From a virus, in IMG/VR virus record IMGVR_UViG_3300025913_000005, positions 1-62,698 of that record: a stretch of 62,698 nucleotides of DNA; one strand, written 5' to 3'. Positions 33,728 to 40,962 of this stretch are shown here, in pieces; position 1 is the first letter of the stretch, and each line of letters opens with the position of its first letter. The notes under the pieces were generated by a model. That model made no database searches. It saw nothing but the letters and a program-made list of their open reading frames with translations, and was not told the DNA's origin. The position numbers were made by a program, and so were the translations under genes.

Positions 33728-33912
33728 CAGACGAAGCGCGCAAGGCCCTGCAAGAGCGTAATCAGTTTCGCGCCATCACGTGCAGGCAGTGCAATGCTCG
33801 CAGTGTTGTCGTGGTCGATGGCGATAAGATCGGCGGCCTATCTGGCCTGCAGTATCGCTACTGTCCCGGCTGCGGGTGGAGCACTCCGGTAAAGGCTCGC
33901 CACAAAGCCTGA
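33724..33912 (+). CDS. Zinc-ribbon protein (62 aa)
   Basis: C-R-Q-C-N-A...C-P-G-C-G-W, a classical four-cysteine ribbon. Overlaps the previous gene by ATGA. Function unknown; last clear gene of the plus-strand group. Confidence 0.68.
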   Translation: MTDEARKALQERNQFRAITCRQCNARSVVVVDGDKIGGLSGLQYRYCPGCGWSTPVKARHKA

Positions 33913-33977
33913 TCGTTTCCCAGGCTGGCCGTCTGATTGGTAATCAGGGCAGCGTACGTAACCGCTGCAATTCTCTT

Positions 33978-34043
33978 ATGAAACAACGCCAACGATTACG
34001 AATGCAGCGCAAGCGTCGCGCGATGCTGCACTGCTCGAAATGA
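33978..34043 (+). CDS. Possible 21-aa Arg-rich peptide
   Basis: ATG 33978 to TGA 34041-34043 would code a very basic peptide (13-14 Arg/Lys/Gln of the first 16). No good ribosome site is seen, so it may be chance. Listed because a similar tiny basic reading frame starts with MKSQ at 52998. Confidence 0.2.
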   Translation: MKQRQRLRMQRKRRAMLHCSK

Positions 34044-34050
34044 TCGAGCA
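34032..34050. other. Hairpin between convergent gene groups
   Basis: TGCTCGA (34032-34038) pairs with TCGAGCA (34044-34050) around a 5-base loop. It lies between the end of the plus-strand group and the end of the terminase gene on the other strand, so it might act as a two-way terminator, although no T-tract follows. Confidence 0.35.
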
Positions 34051-34061
34051 CGGCAGGCGTG

Positions 34062-34763
34062 TCAGTAGGGGCTAATCTGCGGCGGTTCGCCACGGTTAGC
34101 AGCCTTGATCGCGTTCAGCACCTGCAGCGCCTGCATGCTGATGATCTGTGAAGCGGTCCATATGCCAATCGCCAGCGCGAGCACTAAATCGTCGTGATCG
34201 GCCTCGCGCCACGCCTCGAAGGATTCATGCCCGCTCGCGCTGATCTTCGCGCGAAACTTCCCCATTTCCTCAGTAAGCAGCGCTGCGTGCGGCAGGCCCT
34301 TTGCAATGCGCAGCACGCGATTCTGCACGCAGAGCTGCGCGCCTGCGACGAGATCGCGCTTTGGCACGTTGTAATCCTGCTGGCCGGTCATCTGCACGTT
34401 AGCGCCGCCTGTGATCGTTATCCCGATCGGTGTCAGCTCTTCAAAGTGCTCGATCACGCCTCGCCCGACACCGGTCTTATCGACTGCTAGGTATCGAGGC
34501 GTAGGAACCTTCAGCATGCGCAGGCGCGTCTGATGCGCAATGCCGGTATACTTCGTCTGCAGCTCGAAGCGCTCGACGTGCCGCACGTCGACCTGCGCCA
34601 GGGGCATCATCTCGACAGGACGCTTAACTGTGACCGGCAGGCCTGTCTCGTGGTCGCGCCCCTGATACGTCACCATGCGGCGCGCGCCGCTCACCTCTGC
34701 GATTATCAGCGCCGAGTGATCGTGCGCCTGCCCCAAGTCGAGAGCGCTAACGTAGATGCTCAT
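34062..34763 (-). CDS. terL: Large terminase subunit, nuclease part (233 aa)
   Basis: Starts M-S-I-Y-V-S-A-L-D-L-G-Q-A-H-D-H-S-A, the typical first strand of the RNase H-fold terminase nuclease (D9), with D95 in Y-L-A-V-D-K-T-G-V-G and D191-D192 in A-D-H-D-D-L-V-L-A-L-A. These acidic residues coordinate metal in packaging nucleases. There is no ATPase domain: it is in the upstream gene that overlaps by ATGA. Splitting lies precisely in the interdomain linker. Confidence 0.88.
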   Translation of the reverse strand: MSIYVSALDLGQAHDHSALIIAEVSGARRMVTYQGRDHETGLPVTVKRPVEMMPLAQVDVRHVERFELQTKYTGIAHQTRLRMLKVPTPRYLAVDKTGVGRGVIEHFEELTPIGITITGGANVQMTGQQDYNVPKRDLVAGAQLCVQNRVLRIAKGLPHAALLTEEMGKFRAKISASGHESFEAWREADHDDLVLALAIGIWTASQIISMQALQVLNAIKAANRGEPPQISPY

Positions 34764-35554
34764 TGAAATAGCGGCGTTACGCCGTTGTCCTCCAGTCCAG
34801 GCGTTTTGAAAAGCGGTTCAACATCTTCGCTCATTGCAGCCTGGATATCCTCGTATCGGAATACCGAGTCTAGCGTATCGCTGAATTCGCACATGTACTC
34901 CTGGCGAAAGACCGAATCAGGCAGCGAGAGCTTTTCGCCAGCGAGGAAGGCAGGCGTGATGCGCGGGCATTCAGTGGCGCGAATCATAACGCGATTCCAG
35001 CCACTTCCCTCGGTCCATTCCTTATGGAAAAACCCGCGCTTACCCCAAGGCGTCGACAGTACGCAGAGCTTACCCTTGCTAACCGAAAGCATCGGGCGAA
35101 CCGCGTTATAGAGCGAATCAGGAACGCGCGAGGCCTCGTCTATGATCGCGAGCGCCACAGATGAAAACCCGCGCACGTTCTGCTCTTTTCCTGGCAGCGC
35201 GATAATCTCAGATCCAGACGCGAAACCCATCTGCAGCGTCGAATCTGTTTCCTCGATCGCGCTGGAACCAAAGCCGAGCTTTTCCTTGATCTCTGAAACC
35301 TTCTCCAGCAAGAGCTTCGATTGCCGCTCTGAAGGCGAAAGGATCAGCGTTAGAGACGGCGCATAGTACAGAGCCTTATGCAGCGCTTTGCAGGCAATCA
35401 CGCTAGACTTCCCACCCTGGCGCGTGCAGTTTAGCAGGTGGTTGATATCGTCGCGGCGCAGTACGTCGGCTTGCCAAGGATCAGGCGCGTACCCCGCGCG
35501 CACCATCATCTGCGCAGGGTCGAGCGCGATCGCCATCTCAGCCGACAGAGGCAT
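34760..35554 (-). CDS. terL: Large terminase subunit, ATPase part (264 aa)
   Basis: Walker A in C-T-R-Q-G-G-K-S-S (43-51), Walker B in L-A-I-I-D-E-A-S (D139-E140) and the coupling motif S-T-P-W-G (about 165) identify the packaging motor ATPase. It ends after a short linker with a stop at 34760 which overlaps the next ATG. The two halves would assemble into a functional motor as separate chains. Its ATG at 35554 overlaps the small terminase by 17 bases. Confidence 0.9.
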   Translation of the reverse strand: MPLSAEMAIALDPAQMMVRAGYAPDPWQADVLRRDDINHLLNCTRQGGKSSVIACKALHKALYYAPSLTLILSPSERQSKLLLEKVSEIKEKLGFGSSAIEETDSTLQMGFASGSEIIALPGKEQNVRGFSSVALAIIDEASRVPDSLYNAVRPMLSVSKGKLCVLSTPWGKRGFFHKEWTEGSGWNRVMIRATECPRITPAFLAGEKLSLPDSVFRQEYMCEFSDTLDSVFRYEDIQAAMSEDVEPLFKTPGLEDNGVTPLFQ

Positions 35555-36041
35555 CTGTCTTTCCTGCGATCATCAGCTTTTCTGCGATCTTCAGCCGCTC
35601 TTCTGGCGGATAGTCGCCGAGCGCGAGCATAAGCGTCTGGCGCATTTCGGTTAGCTTGAGCGGCGCGCCATCGGGCCCAGAGTGCTCGATCGCTCTGCGC
35701 TCCATCCAGCCTGCCTTGCATTTCATCCAGAAGCAGATCGCGCCCAGGTCGCCTGCCTGAATTTTCGTAAGCAGCTTTCCCATCGCTATTCCGGTAATCT
35801 CGCTCTGCGTGATTGCCAGCTCGTCAGAGAATTTCTTCGCCAGCGTCTTATCGGAAACTTTGATAATGCGCGCGATCATCTTCTGCGGAACGCCAGACGC
35901 AGAAAGAGCGCGCACCTTCTGGCGCTGCTCCTCGGTTACTTCAACCTTCGGCCTGCCAGGACCGTCACGCTTCGGCGGGGGCGGTACTGGTGGCGGCGCG
36001 TTCTGAATCTTTTCCCGTATCTTGCTTCGCATCGTTCTCAA
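35538..36041 (-). CDS. terS: Small terminase subunit (167 aa)
   Basis: N-terminal proline-rich basic segment, then a helix-turn-helix like R-Q-K-V-R-A-L-S-A-S-G-V-P-Q-K-M-I-A-R-I-I (about residues 41-62) as in small terminases, and a helical oligomerisation region with G-I-A-M-G-K-L-L. It lies immediately before the large terminase. The start could also be ATG 36032. It overlaps the end of the ParB-TAGT gene by 77 bases. Confidence 0.8.
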   Translation of the reverse strand: MRTMRSKIREKIQNAPPPVPPPPKRDGPGRPKVEVTEEQRQKVRALSASGVPQKMIARIIKVSDKTLAKKFSDELAITQSEITGIAMGKLLTKIQAGDLGAICFWMKCKAGWMERRAIEHSGPDGAPLKLTEMRQTLMLALGDYPPEERLKIAEKLMIAGKTDASVG

Positions 36042-37485
36042 ACACCATGCCGTACTCGTCGACGCCTTCCGGCACTTCGCACCCAGGCTTCAGGATAAAC
36101 TTATTTGCTCGAAACGGTCGATAATCTACGTGGTGCTGCCACCTGCCCCACTTCTGCACGACGGTTGTAACGTCGGGGTGCTGCTCCTGCAGCGAGCGCG
36201 CCATCAGCAGGCGCCCGTCGCCTTGGTACAGCTCGTCAGTGTTGCCGCCTTTCATAACCATCGTAGTCATTTTGTCAGCGAGGAAAGCGTTAAACAGCAC
36301 CGTGCAGTACCCCTGCTTTAGAGCTCGGAGCGACAAGTCGGTGTCTTCGTTGTAGCGGCCACGCCAACGAAACGGTATCGCGTTATCGATCAGGATGCAG
36401 GAGTATATGCGCGTGTTCGGGACGAAAGGCGGCAGCTTCTGCTTTTGCTTCGCGAGGTACTGATAGTTCATGCCAGCGAGCGCAACGTTTGCGTACCGGT
36501 CGACGTAATCCTCGACAGCGCGAAATGTGATGCCTGTCGCCATCGGCACCTTGAAATTATTCACGAGCCGATAGAAGCGCCTGATGTTGTCGTCGAGAAT
36601 CCAGTGGCGCGCGTGGCCTTCGCTTAGCGAGTGCTCCCATACCCAATTGCGCGCAGGTATCGAGCCTTGGCCCAGATTCGAGAACGGCAGCACGAGGATC
36701 TTCGCAGGATCGATAACGCTGGCGTATTGCTCGTACTCCTGCGGCTCGATCACGATGCGATAAGGGACCTTGATATTCTCGAGGGCCTTGCTGGTCAGGC
36801 GCGACTCCCACCTGCTCTTAGAAATCACATAAACCGGATAGCGCGTATCGACTTGTTCAGTCGAAAACCGTACGCTCGTATGGTCCTGGTTTTCCTGCTT
36901 CGGGTACCAAACGTACTTCGTCTTATCGGTCAGCGTTTGCCCTAGCAGCGCGCTGAACTTATCGCGATCCTCTGCGCAGGTGAAATGCACGCGCACGGTC
37001 TGCCACGCCAGCAGATCCTCCTGGCCGAATTCTGGCATTCCATTCCAGTCTGGAGCTGCAGCCTCGCCTTCAGTCGAGAATCCCCAATCAGCGCCGAACT
37101 CGAAGGAATCGAACCCGGTAAGCTTCAGATCGAAGTTTGCCGCCTTCAGGTCCATAAACTCAGCAGACAGCGCCTCGATATCCCAGTCTGCCCAGGATAC
37201 AGACCGGTTCACCATGAGGCGAAAGGCGCGCACCTGCTCAGGCGTCCAGGAATCGCAAACGATTACAGGAACCTCCTGCAGGCCCATCTTCAGCGCAGCT
37301 TTCAGGCGCAGGTGGCCGTCGATTACCTCGCCGTCGCTCTTCGCGAGCACAGGCACGGCAAAGCCATACTCTGTAATGCTCGCGACCATCTGCGCGACTG
37401 CCTTATCGTTTTTGCGGGGGTTGCGTTCGTAAGGCTTTAGGCGATCAATCGCCCACATCTGAATCTGCAGAGCTAATGCTGTCAC
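35965..37485 (-). CDS. ParB-domain / TAGT-type glycosyltransferase fusion (506 aa)
   Basis: Residues about 10-90 are a ParB N-terminal-like (nuclease/CTPase superfamily) domain with R-N-P-R-K-N-D (21-27) and D-G-E-V-I-D-G-H-L-R-L-K (51-62). From about 215 the sequence is that of the TET/JBP-associated glycosyltransferase (TAGT) family: P-V-Y-V-I-S-K-S-R-W, S-I-P-A-R-N-W-V-W-E-H-S, W-I-L-D-D-N-I (D298-D299-N300), F-R-W-R-G-R-Y-N-E-D-T-D-L. TAGT enzymes are known to add sugars to hydroxylated bases in phage DNA; the ParB domain may bring the enzyme to DNA. No TET/JBP oxygenase or hydroxymethylase was recognised here. Acidic-to-basic tail overlaps terS. Confidence 0.82.
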   Translation of the reverse strand: MTALALQIQMWAIDRLKPYERNPRKNDKAVAQMVASITEYGFAVPVLAKSDGEVIDGHLRLKAALKMGLQEVPVIVCDSWTPEQVRAFRLMVNRSVSWADWDIEALSAEFMDLKAANFDLKLTGFDSFEFGADWGFSTEGEAAAPDWNGMPEFGQEDLLAWQTVRVHFTCAEDRDKFSALLGQTLTDKTKYVWYPKQENQDHTSVRFSTEQVDTRYPVYVISKSRWESRLTSKALENIKVPYRIVIEPQEYEQYASVIDPAKILVLPFSNLGQGSIPARNWVWEHSLSEGHARHWILDDNIRRFYRLVNNFKVPMATGITFRAVEDYVDRYANVALAGMNYQYLAKQKQKLPPFVPNTRIYSCILIDNAIPFRWRGRYNEDTDLSLRALKQGYCTVLFNAFLADKMTTMVMKGGNTDELYQGDGRLLMARSLQEQHPDVTTVVQKWGRWQHHVDYRPFRANKFILKPGCEVPEGVDEYGMVFENDAKQDTGKDSERAATSTAPAEA

Positions 37486-37976
37486 GGTATCCGTTTCTCA
37501 AGCTGGCGTTTGAATGAGTCGAGCAGCTCGACCTGCTGCTTATACAGCGCGGCAATGTCACGCGCGACTGACAGCGTAGCCGCGATGTCGTTCAGGCGAT
37601 GGTCGAAGGCCTTGCAGTCTGCCTCAGTTCGATCCTGGCGAGCAGTGATTCCTTGCAGCGACTCTTTCACGAACTGATTGTGTAGAGTCTGGCCCGCCTG
37701 CATCTGAGCTAGCGCAAGCGCAGTCGCCTTCAGCTCTGTAATAGTTTCCTTCAGAGTTCGCTTAAACTCTTCGTCGGTCTGGCTCCCGTTGTCTTTTACA
37801 GCCTTCAATTGCTCGGCGAATATCTTTAGAGCACCTTCCCTGGTAGCTGCGTCGACATCAGTCTTTTTCCAGAAAGCTAAAGCTGCGCCCACTACTCCTA
37901 CTGAACAACCAGCCAGTAAGCTCTGCAGGTCGACCATATCCGCCCCTTGATTTATCTGCCGCTTTTCGCCGCTCAT
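37482..37976 (-). CDS. Membrane-anchored coiled-coil protein (164 aa)
   Basis: A hydrophobic segment (about residues 18-34; L-L-A-G-C-S-V-G-V-V-G-A-A-L-A-F) is followed by two long amphipathic coiled-coil helices to the end. Start overlaps the next gene by 4 bases. The layout resembles a bitopic membrane protein; spanin- or envelope-protein-like, but not assignable. Confidence 0.6.
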   Translation of the reverse strand: MSGEKRQINQGADMVDLQSLLAGCSVGVVGAALAFWKKTDVDAATREGALKIFAEQLKAVKDNGSQTDEEFKRTLKETITELKATALALAQMQAGQTLHNQFVKESLQGITARQDRTEADCKAFDHRLNDIAATLSVARDIAALYKQQVELLDSFKRQLEKRIP

Positions 37977-38062
37977 GCCGGTAATTATCCATCGGTCGAA
38001 AATGCTACAGGTTAATATACCGGAATGTTGGGGCGAAAGAATACAACTGCAGAATTGTATGG

Positions 38063-38068
38063 CATAAT
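38063..38068 (+). promoter_or_regulatory. -10 hexamer CATAAT, leaderless type
   Basis: CATAAT is followed by 6 bases and the GTG at 38075. The same GCATAAT core is seen at the minus-strand starts near 45.55, 50.89 and 52.92 kb. Confidence 0.5.
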
Positions 38069-38074
38069 CCCCGC

Positions 38075-38212
38075 GTGAAGCAGAAAAACAAAAAAGGCGA
38101 TCATCCTCTGCCGCCTACGCCACCGGAACCGCCGAGTACTCCGTTAACGCCTCGTGAAGACGAGGCAAGCCCGACCACGCCGAAACCCGTCATACCACCT
38201 GATGGTGACTAA
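38075..38212 (+). CDS. Proline-rich small protein (45 aa)
   Basis: GTG 38075 to TAA 38210-38212. A lysine-rich start (M-K-Q-K-N-K-K-G) is followed by a run of P-P-T-P-P-E-P-P and T-P-K-P. Low-complexity, probably unstructured. It overlaps the start of the next gene. Function unknown. Confidence 0.5.
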   Translation: MKQKNKKGDHPLPPTPPEPPSTPLTPREDEASPTTPKPVIPPDGD

Positions 38213-38477
38213 ACTAATGCGATTCCTGAGCGCTCAGTCTGAGCTAACGATCGCGCTTGCCAGCCTAGGCGGGGCGCTTTGGGGATTACTGCGCGGCAGT
38301 AAGATCAGCTGTGTACAGCGTGACGACTTTGAGGAGCTTTTACAGCTGGAACGTCAACTAGATAGCGTGATGCGAAATGTACGCGGGATGCCACCGGAAG
38401 AGCAGGAAGCGCTTGTACGAGCACAGCGAGCGCTTGCCGCATTTCGTCTCTCTCGCGCCTCAGGAACTGCGAGTTAA
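38202..38477 (+). CDS. Small membrane protein with helical tail (91 aa)
   Basis: ATG 38202 (alternatively ATG 38217). One hydrophobic segment (about residues 12-28 of the 38202 form) and then a charged helical region with E-L-L-Q-L-E-R-Q-L-D-S-V. Antisense to the 3' end of the minus-strand membrane gene: 173 bases are shared. Holin- or regulator-type roles are possible, unproven. Confidence 0.5.
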   Translation: MVTKLMRFLSAQSELTIALASLGGALWGLLRGSKISCVQRDDFEELLQLERQLDSVMRNVRGMPPEEQEALVRAQRALAAFRLSRASGTAS

Positions 38478-39075
38478 CCACCCACCCCCCGCAGGCGACC
38501 ACGAAGAACAGCCGGAAGCTGATATTCGAGGCGCGCCAAGCCTGCCAGTCGACGATCAGCACGTGACCGATCATGAGCGCAGCGAAGATCCCCATATGCA
38601 TCCTGACAGCGCGCGGCGGGCGCTTATTCGTCAGGCTAATTACGAAGGCAATTGCCGACAATATCGCGAGGCCCAGATAAGTATTAGTGCGGAGTTCTAG
38701 GAACTGCTGGTACCAATTCCCAGATAATTCCGGCTGAATTGCAGAAACTCCCCAGAAAACGAAAGAGAGCAGGCCTGCCCAAGCTGCCCACCGGTAAACG
38801 CGAGGGATATAGTCTAGGCTTACCCAGTATGCTTCGGCCACTGCTGCGACTGTGGCGAGCGTAAGAACTATCTCGACCGGCGCAAAGATGCGCATCGCCC
38901 CTTCGATGTCGTAAGGCGATACCCACATTCGCGCTAGAATTGCGAAAAAATTCGCTATCAGGAACGCGCAAAATGCAGGCCAAGTCCGGTAGTACTTGTA
39001 CCGGGAAACCACTAGCAGACAAACGAGGTTCGCCGCTAATGTGGCTAGACTCATAAACATAGGCGGATTGTACAC
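38305..39075 (-). CDS. Polytopic membrane protein (256 aa)
   Basis: Starts with M-Y-N-P-P-M-F-M-S-L; seven hydrophobic segments over residues 8-205 (e.g. F-L-I-A-N-F-F-A-I-L-A, A-W-A-G-L-L-S-F-V-F-W) then a basic cytoplasmic tail. No known family is certain; it resembles the many seven-helix membrane proteins of Acidobacteriota. The tail overlaps the convergent plus-strand gene. Confidence 0.6.
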   Translation of the reverse strand: MYNPPMFMSLATLAANLVCLLVVSRYKYYRTWPAFCAFLIANFFAILARMWVSPYDIEGAMRIFAPVEIVLTLATVAAVAEAYWVSLDYIPRVYRWAAWAGLLSFVFWGVSAIQPELSGNWYQQFLELRTNTYLGLAILSAIAFVISLTNKRPPRAVRMHMGIFAALMIGHVLIVDWQAWRASNISFRLFFVVACGGWVVNSQFLRRERDEMRQALAVLVQALPALPVASRVHFASRYLVDVPAVKAPQSRHAVHS

Positions 39076-39082
39076 CCTTTCG

Positions 39083-39117
39083 CGGGCAGCGCAAGGTAAA
39101 AGCGCTCACGCTGCCCG
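39083..39117. other. 9-bp hairpin
   Basis: CGGGCAGCG (39083-39091) pairs with CGCTGCCCG (39109-39117), with a 17-base loop. It separates the membrane gene from the 76-aa gene. The core GGGCAGC...GCTGCCC is the same as in the hairpin at 9433-9465. Confidence 0.5.
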
Positions 39118-39134
39118 AAAGAGCTAACGAGCAA

Positions 39135-39365
39135 TCAGGCGACCGAACAGCTAAAGCCTGCGAGTTTCCTCGAAAACAGAGCGAAATGCCGATTGCTGGC
39201 TAAACGGAGCCTTTTAAGGCCTGCGACAGAATTCTCTCGTGGTATGCGACACCCTGAGCGACTTATCGCCTCCTGGCTAGGAAATTCTTTCAGCGCGCGC
39301 CATTCTAGCGGGTGCTGCAAGCGCGCTTTAGCACATTCGGCCAGCTGGTTCGTTTGCGCGCTCAC
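39135..39365 (-). CDS. Hypothetical protein (76 aa)
   Basis: GTG 39365 (GTGA overlap with the upstream stop) to TGA 39135. Contains two cysteines and a tail rich in Arg/Ser. Function unknown. The same reading frame extends upstream, but that part is a shadow of the next gene. Confidence 0.5.
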   Translation of the reverse strand: MSAQTNQLAECAKARLQHPLEWRALKEFPSQEAISRSGCRIPRENSVAGLKRLRLASNRHFALFSRKLAGFSCSVA

Positions 39366-40066
39366 TTTTGCGCCTCCCGGTACTTCGCGACGGCAGCGCG
39401 GAACTCTGAAGCTACCTTGCGCTGATGCGGAGTCAGCCGAGCGTGAACTGCCGGATGCATAAGCTCGTTGTCCAGTGCAGCGGCTTTCTCCAGCAGTTCG
39501 CGCTCGGCCTCGGCGCGGGAGGCGAGCTTTGCCGTCAACTGGCGAACCTGCTCCTCTGCGCGTTCGGCTCTTTGCGATTCGAGCGCCCGCCGATGAGCCG
39601 CAGCACGAAGTGCGTTCGATTCCGTCTGGCCCGCATCCCCCTCGGGCTTGCGATCGTCTTCGCACTCCTCCGCGCGCAGTGGAGTACCCGCTTGCCCAAT
39701 AGTCCGAAGGTATCGGTTTGCTTGTTCGATCACCTCCGCGTTTGGTTCGTACTTTCGCAGCTTTCGGTACAGCCTACGCACGAACATCGAAAGGCAATCT
39801 ATCCTGGACAGGAACTCGCCTTGCGAAATCGCCCACACTGGTGCTTCTTCCCCCTCGGGCTTCCGGGACGGCTCGTCATGTGCCGGGCAAAATTTACGCC
39901 GCGCTGACCCGCAAGTGCATACGGGGCCGACTTCAGGCTTCCGGGGCGGTTCGGGGCTCGTCTTCTTCTGCTCGCATTCTGGGCAGGTTGCCGTCGCCCG
40001 AAAGACAGTCGAGTCCGGCACGTGATTACTTACGGTCTTCGCGCAGTGCCAGCATTGCAATTGCAT
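39362..40066 (-). CDS. Zinc-ribbon coiled-coil protein with R-K-P-E-G repeats (234 aa)
   Basis: ATG 40066 (TGATG overlap) gives M-Q-L-Q-C-W-H-C-A-K...C-P-E-C-E-Q zinc ribbon, a second C-T-C-G...F-C-P-A-H cluster near residues 50-65, repeated P-x-R-K-P-E-G motifs, then a long helical Glu/Ala/Arg-rich end. An R-K-P-E-G unit also occurs in the next gene and reflects repeated DNA. Function unknown. Confidence 0.6.
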   Translation of the reverse strand: MQLQCWHCAKTVSNHVPDSTVFRATATCPECEQKKTSPEPPRKPEVGPVCTCGSARRKFCPAHDEPSRKPEGEEAPVWAISQGEFLSRIDCLSMFVRRLYRKLRKYEPNAEVIEQANRYLRTIGQAGTPLRAEECEDDRKPEGDAGQTESNALRAAAHRRALESQRAERAEEQVRQLTAKLASRAEAERELLEKAAALDNELMHPAVHARLTPHQRKVASEFRAAVAKYREAQK

Positions 40067-40195
40067 CACTCCCGTCCCTCCCGGTTCATCGCCATCGACT
40101 TTCGCTTTTCCACCAGCAAGAGCCCACACCCGCACAGCACGCATGCGAATAGTCCGTGCTCGTCCCCCTCTGGCTTCCGGGACGGTTCGGGGCGC
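39635..40195. repeat. Four dispersed copies of a CTTCCGGG-type unit
   Basis: Units of the form C-C-C-C-T-C-G-G-G-C-T-T-x-C-G-G-G are seen near 39635, 39851-39875, 39931-39960 and 40161-40195. On the minus strand they code for P-S-R-K-P-E-G in two adjacent small genes. Recombination between copies would fuse or lose genes. Confidence 0.6.
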
Positions 40196-40287
40196 ACCGG
40201 CAAGGTGTGGCACTGGCATGTGCACGCCGGAATGATCAGCCGTCCCTCCTCGCATTCGCAGCAGTAAATCGGGCTAGTTGGTGCCAT
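40066..40287 (-). CDS. Small zinc protein with R-K-P-E-G repeat (73 aa)
   Basis: ATG 40287 (TGATG overlap) reads M-A-P-T-S-P-I-Y-C-C-E-C-E-E-G...C-T-C-Q-C-H, then P-S-R-K-P-E-G and a C-V-L-C-G-C-G cluster. Two cysteine-rich zinc sites likely. Function unknown. Longer upstream in-frame extension is antisense shadow. Confidence 0.55.
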   Translation of the reverse strand: MAPTSPIYCCECEEGRLIIPACTCQCHTLPVRPEPSRKPEGDEHGLFACVLCGCGLLLVEKRKSMAMNREGRE

Positions 40288-40490
40288 CAGCGTAAGTCCT
40301 CCCGATTCGACACCCCCACCGCCCCTTCCGCTGCCTTGCGCTGGAACTCCCCGCACCAATCCTGCCCGTAGACAATCGGAAAGTTCGATTCGCCCCTCGG
40401 TGGAAACCGATGGCACGTCATTCGAGTAGTTCCAGCCGTCAGAATCTCGACGAATCGGCAATCTCTACAGCACGCCTTCGCTCCGATCAT
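40287..40490 (-). CDS. Small zinc protein (67 aa)
   Basis: Contains C-C-R-D-C-R-F, C-H-R-F-P-P and W-C-G-E-F, a pattern repeatedly seen in tiny phage proteins (C-x-x-C-R-F...C...W-C-G-E/D). Function unknown. Confidence 0.62.
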   Translation of the reverse strand: MIGAKACCRDCRFVEILTAGTTRMTCHRFPPRGESNFPIVYGQDWCGEFQRKAAEGAVGVSNREDLR

Positions 40491-40669
40491 CTCCGCCTCC
40501 CTTCAACCGCCCGCGCCACTTCCGCCGCCTCCCACTGCCCCGCAAGCTGCGAGATCCGCTCCGCCTCGGCGCGTTCTTTTCGCTGCCTTTCGGTTGGGGC
40601 CGATAGCGCGTGCTGCGTCATGCGCTGTTCAGATCGGCTAAGCATCTGAACTTTCGATTTGCTTGTCAT
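40487..40669 (-). CDS. Small helical protein (60 aa)
   Basis: Basic and glutamate-rich helix (R-K-E-R-A-E-A-E-R-I-S). ATGA overlaps on both sides. No known family. Confidence 0.5.
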   Translation of the reverse strand: MTSKSKVQMLSRSEQRMTQHALSAPTERQRKERAEAERISQLAGQWEAAEVARAVEGRRR

Positions 40670-40962
40670 AACCGCCCCTGCTCAGCGACTACTGCCGAGC
40701 GGTTCTTTTTCTTCGTGCCGCTCGACGTTCTCGCGATAACCTGCTCGCCACCTTGCGCGCGTCGGTCGTTGCTAGCGAAACCGCGCAGGCAGTGCGACAT
40801 GTTGCCTATCGGCCTGTTCCACCATTCGCCGAGCGCGAGGTATTCAGGCGCGCCCTTCACGCCGATAGGCGCAAAGGGCTTCGCAGCTTCGATCGGCGTC
40901 TCGGGCAGGTAAGGCACCCAACGCGGTTCGCGTGGCGCGTTGAATCGCTCAGGTGCGCTCAC
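40666..40962 (-). CDS. Hypothetical protein (98 aa)
   Basis: Proline-rich N terminus (R-F-N-A-P-R-E-P-R-W-V-P-Y-L-P), a G-E-W-W-N-R-P region and a basic tail K-K-K-N-R. Function unknown. Confidence 0.5.
   Translation of the reverse strand: MSAPERFNAPREPRWVPYLPETPIEAAKPFAPIGVKGAPEYLALGEWWNRPIGNMSHCLRGFASNDRRAQGGEQVIARTSSGTKKKNRSAVVAEQGRL

Noticed and set aside
34755-34770. Programmed frameshift joining the terminase halves
   Set aside because: No heptamer of the X-XXY-YYZ type at the joint; the ATGA overlap is enough for separate translation.
39135-39665. 176-codon minus-strand frame
   Set aside because: Its upstream part is a shadow of the 39362 gene; only the end from GTG 39365 fits gene spacing.
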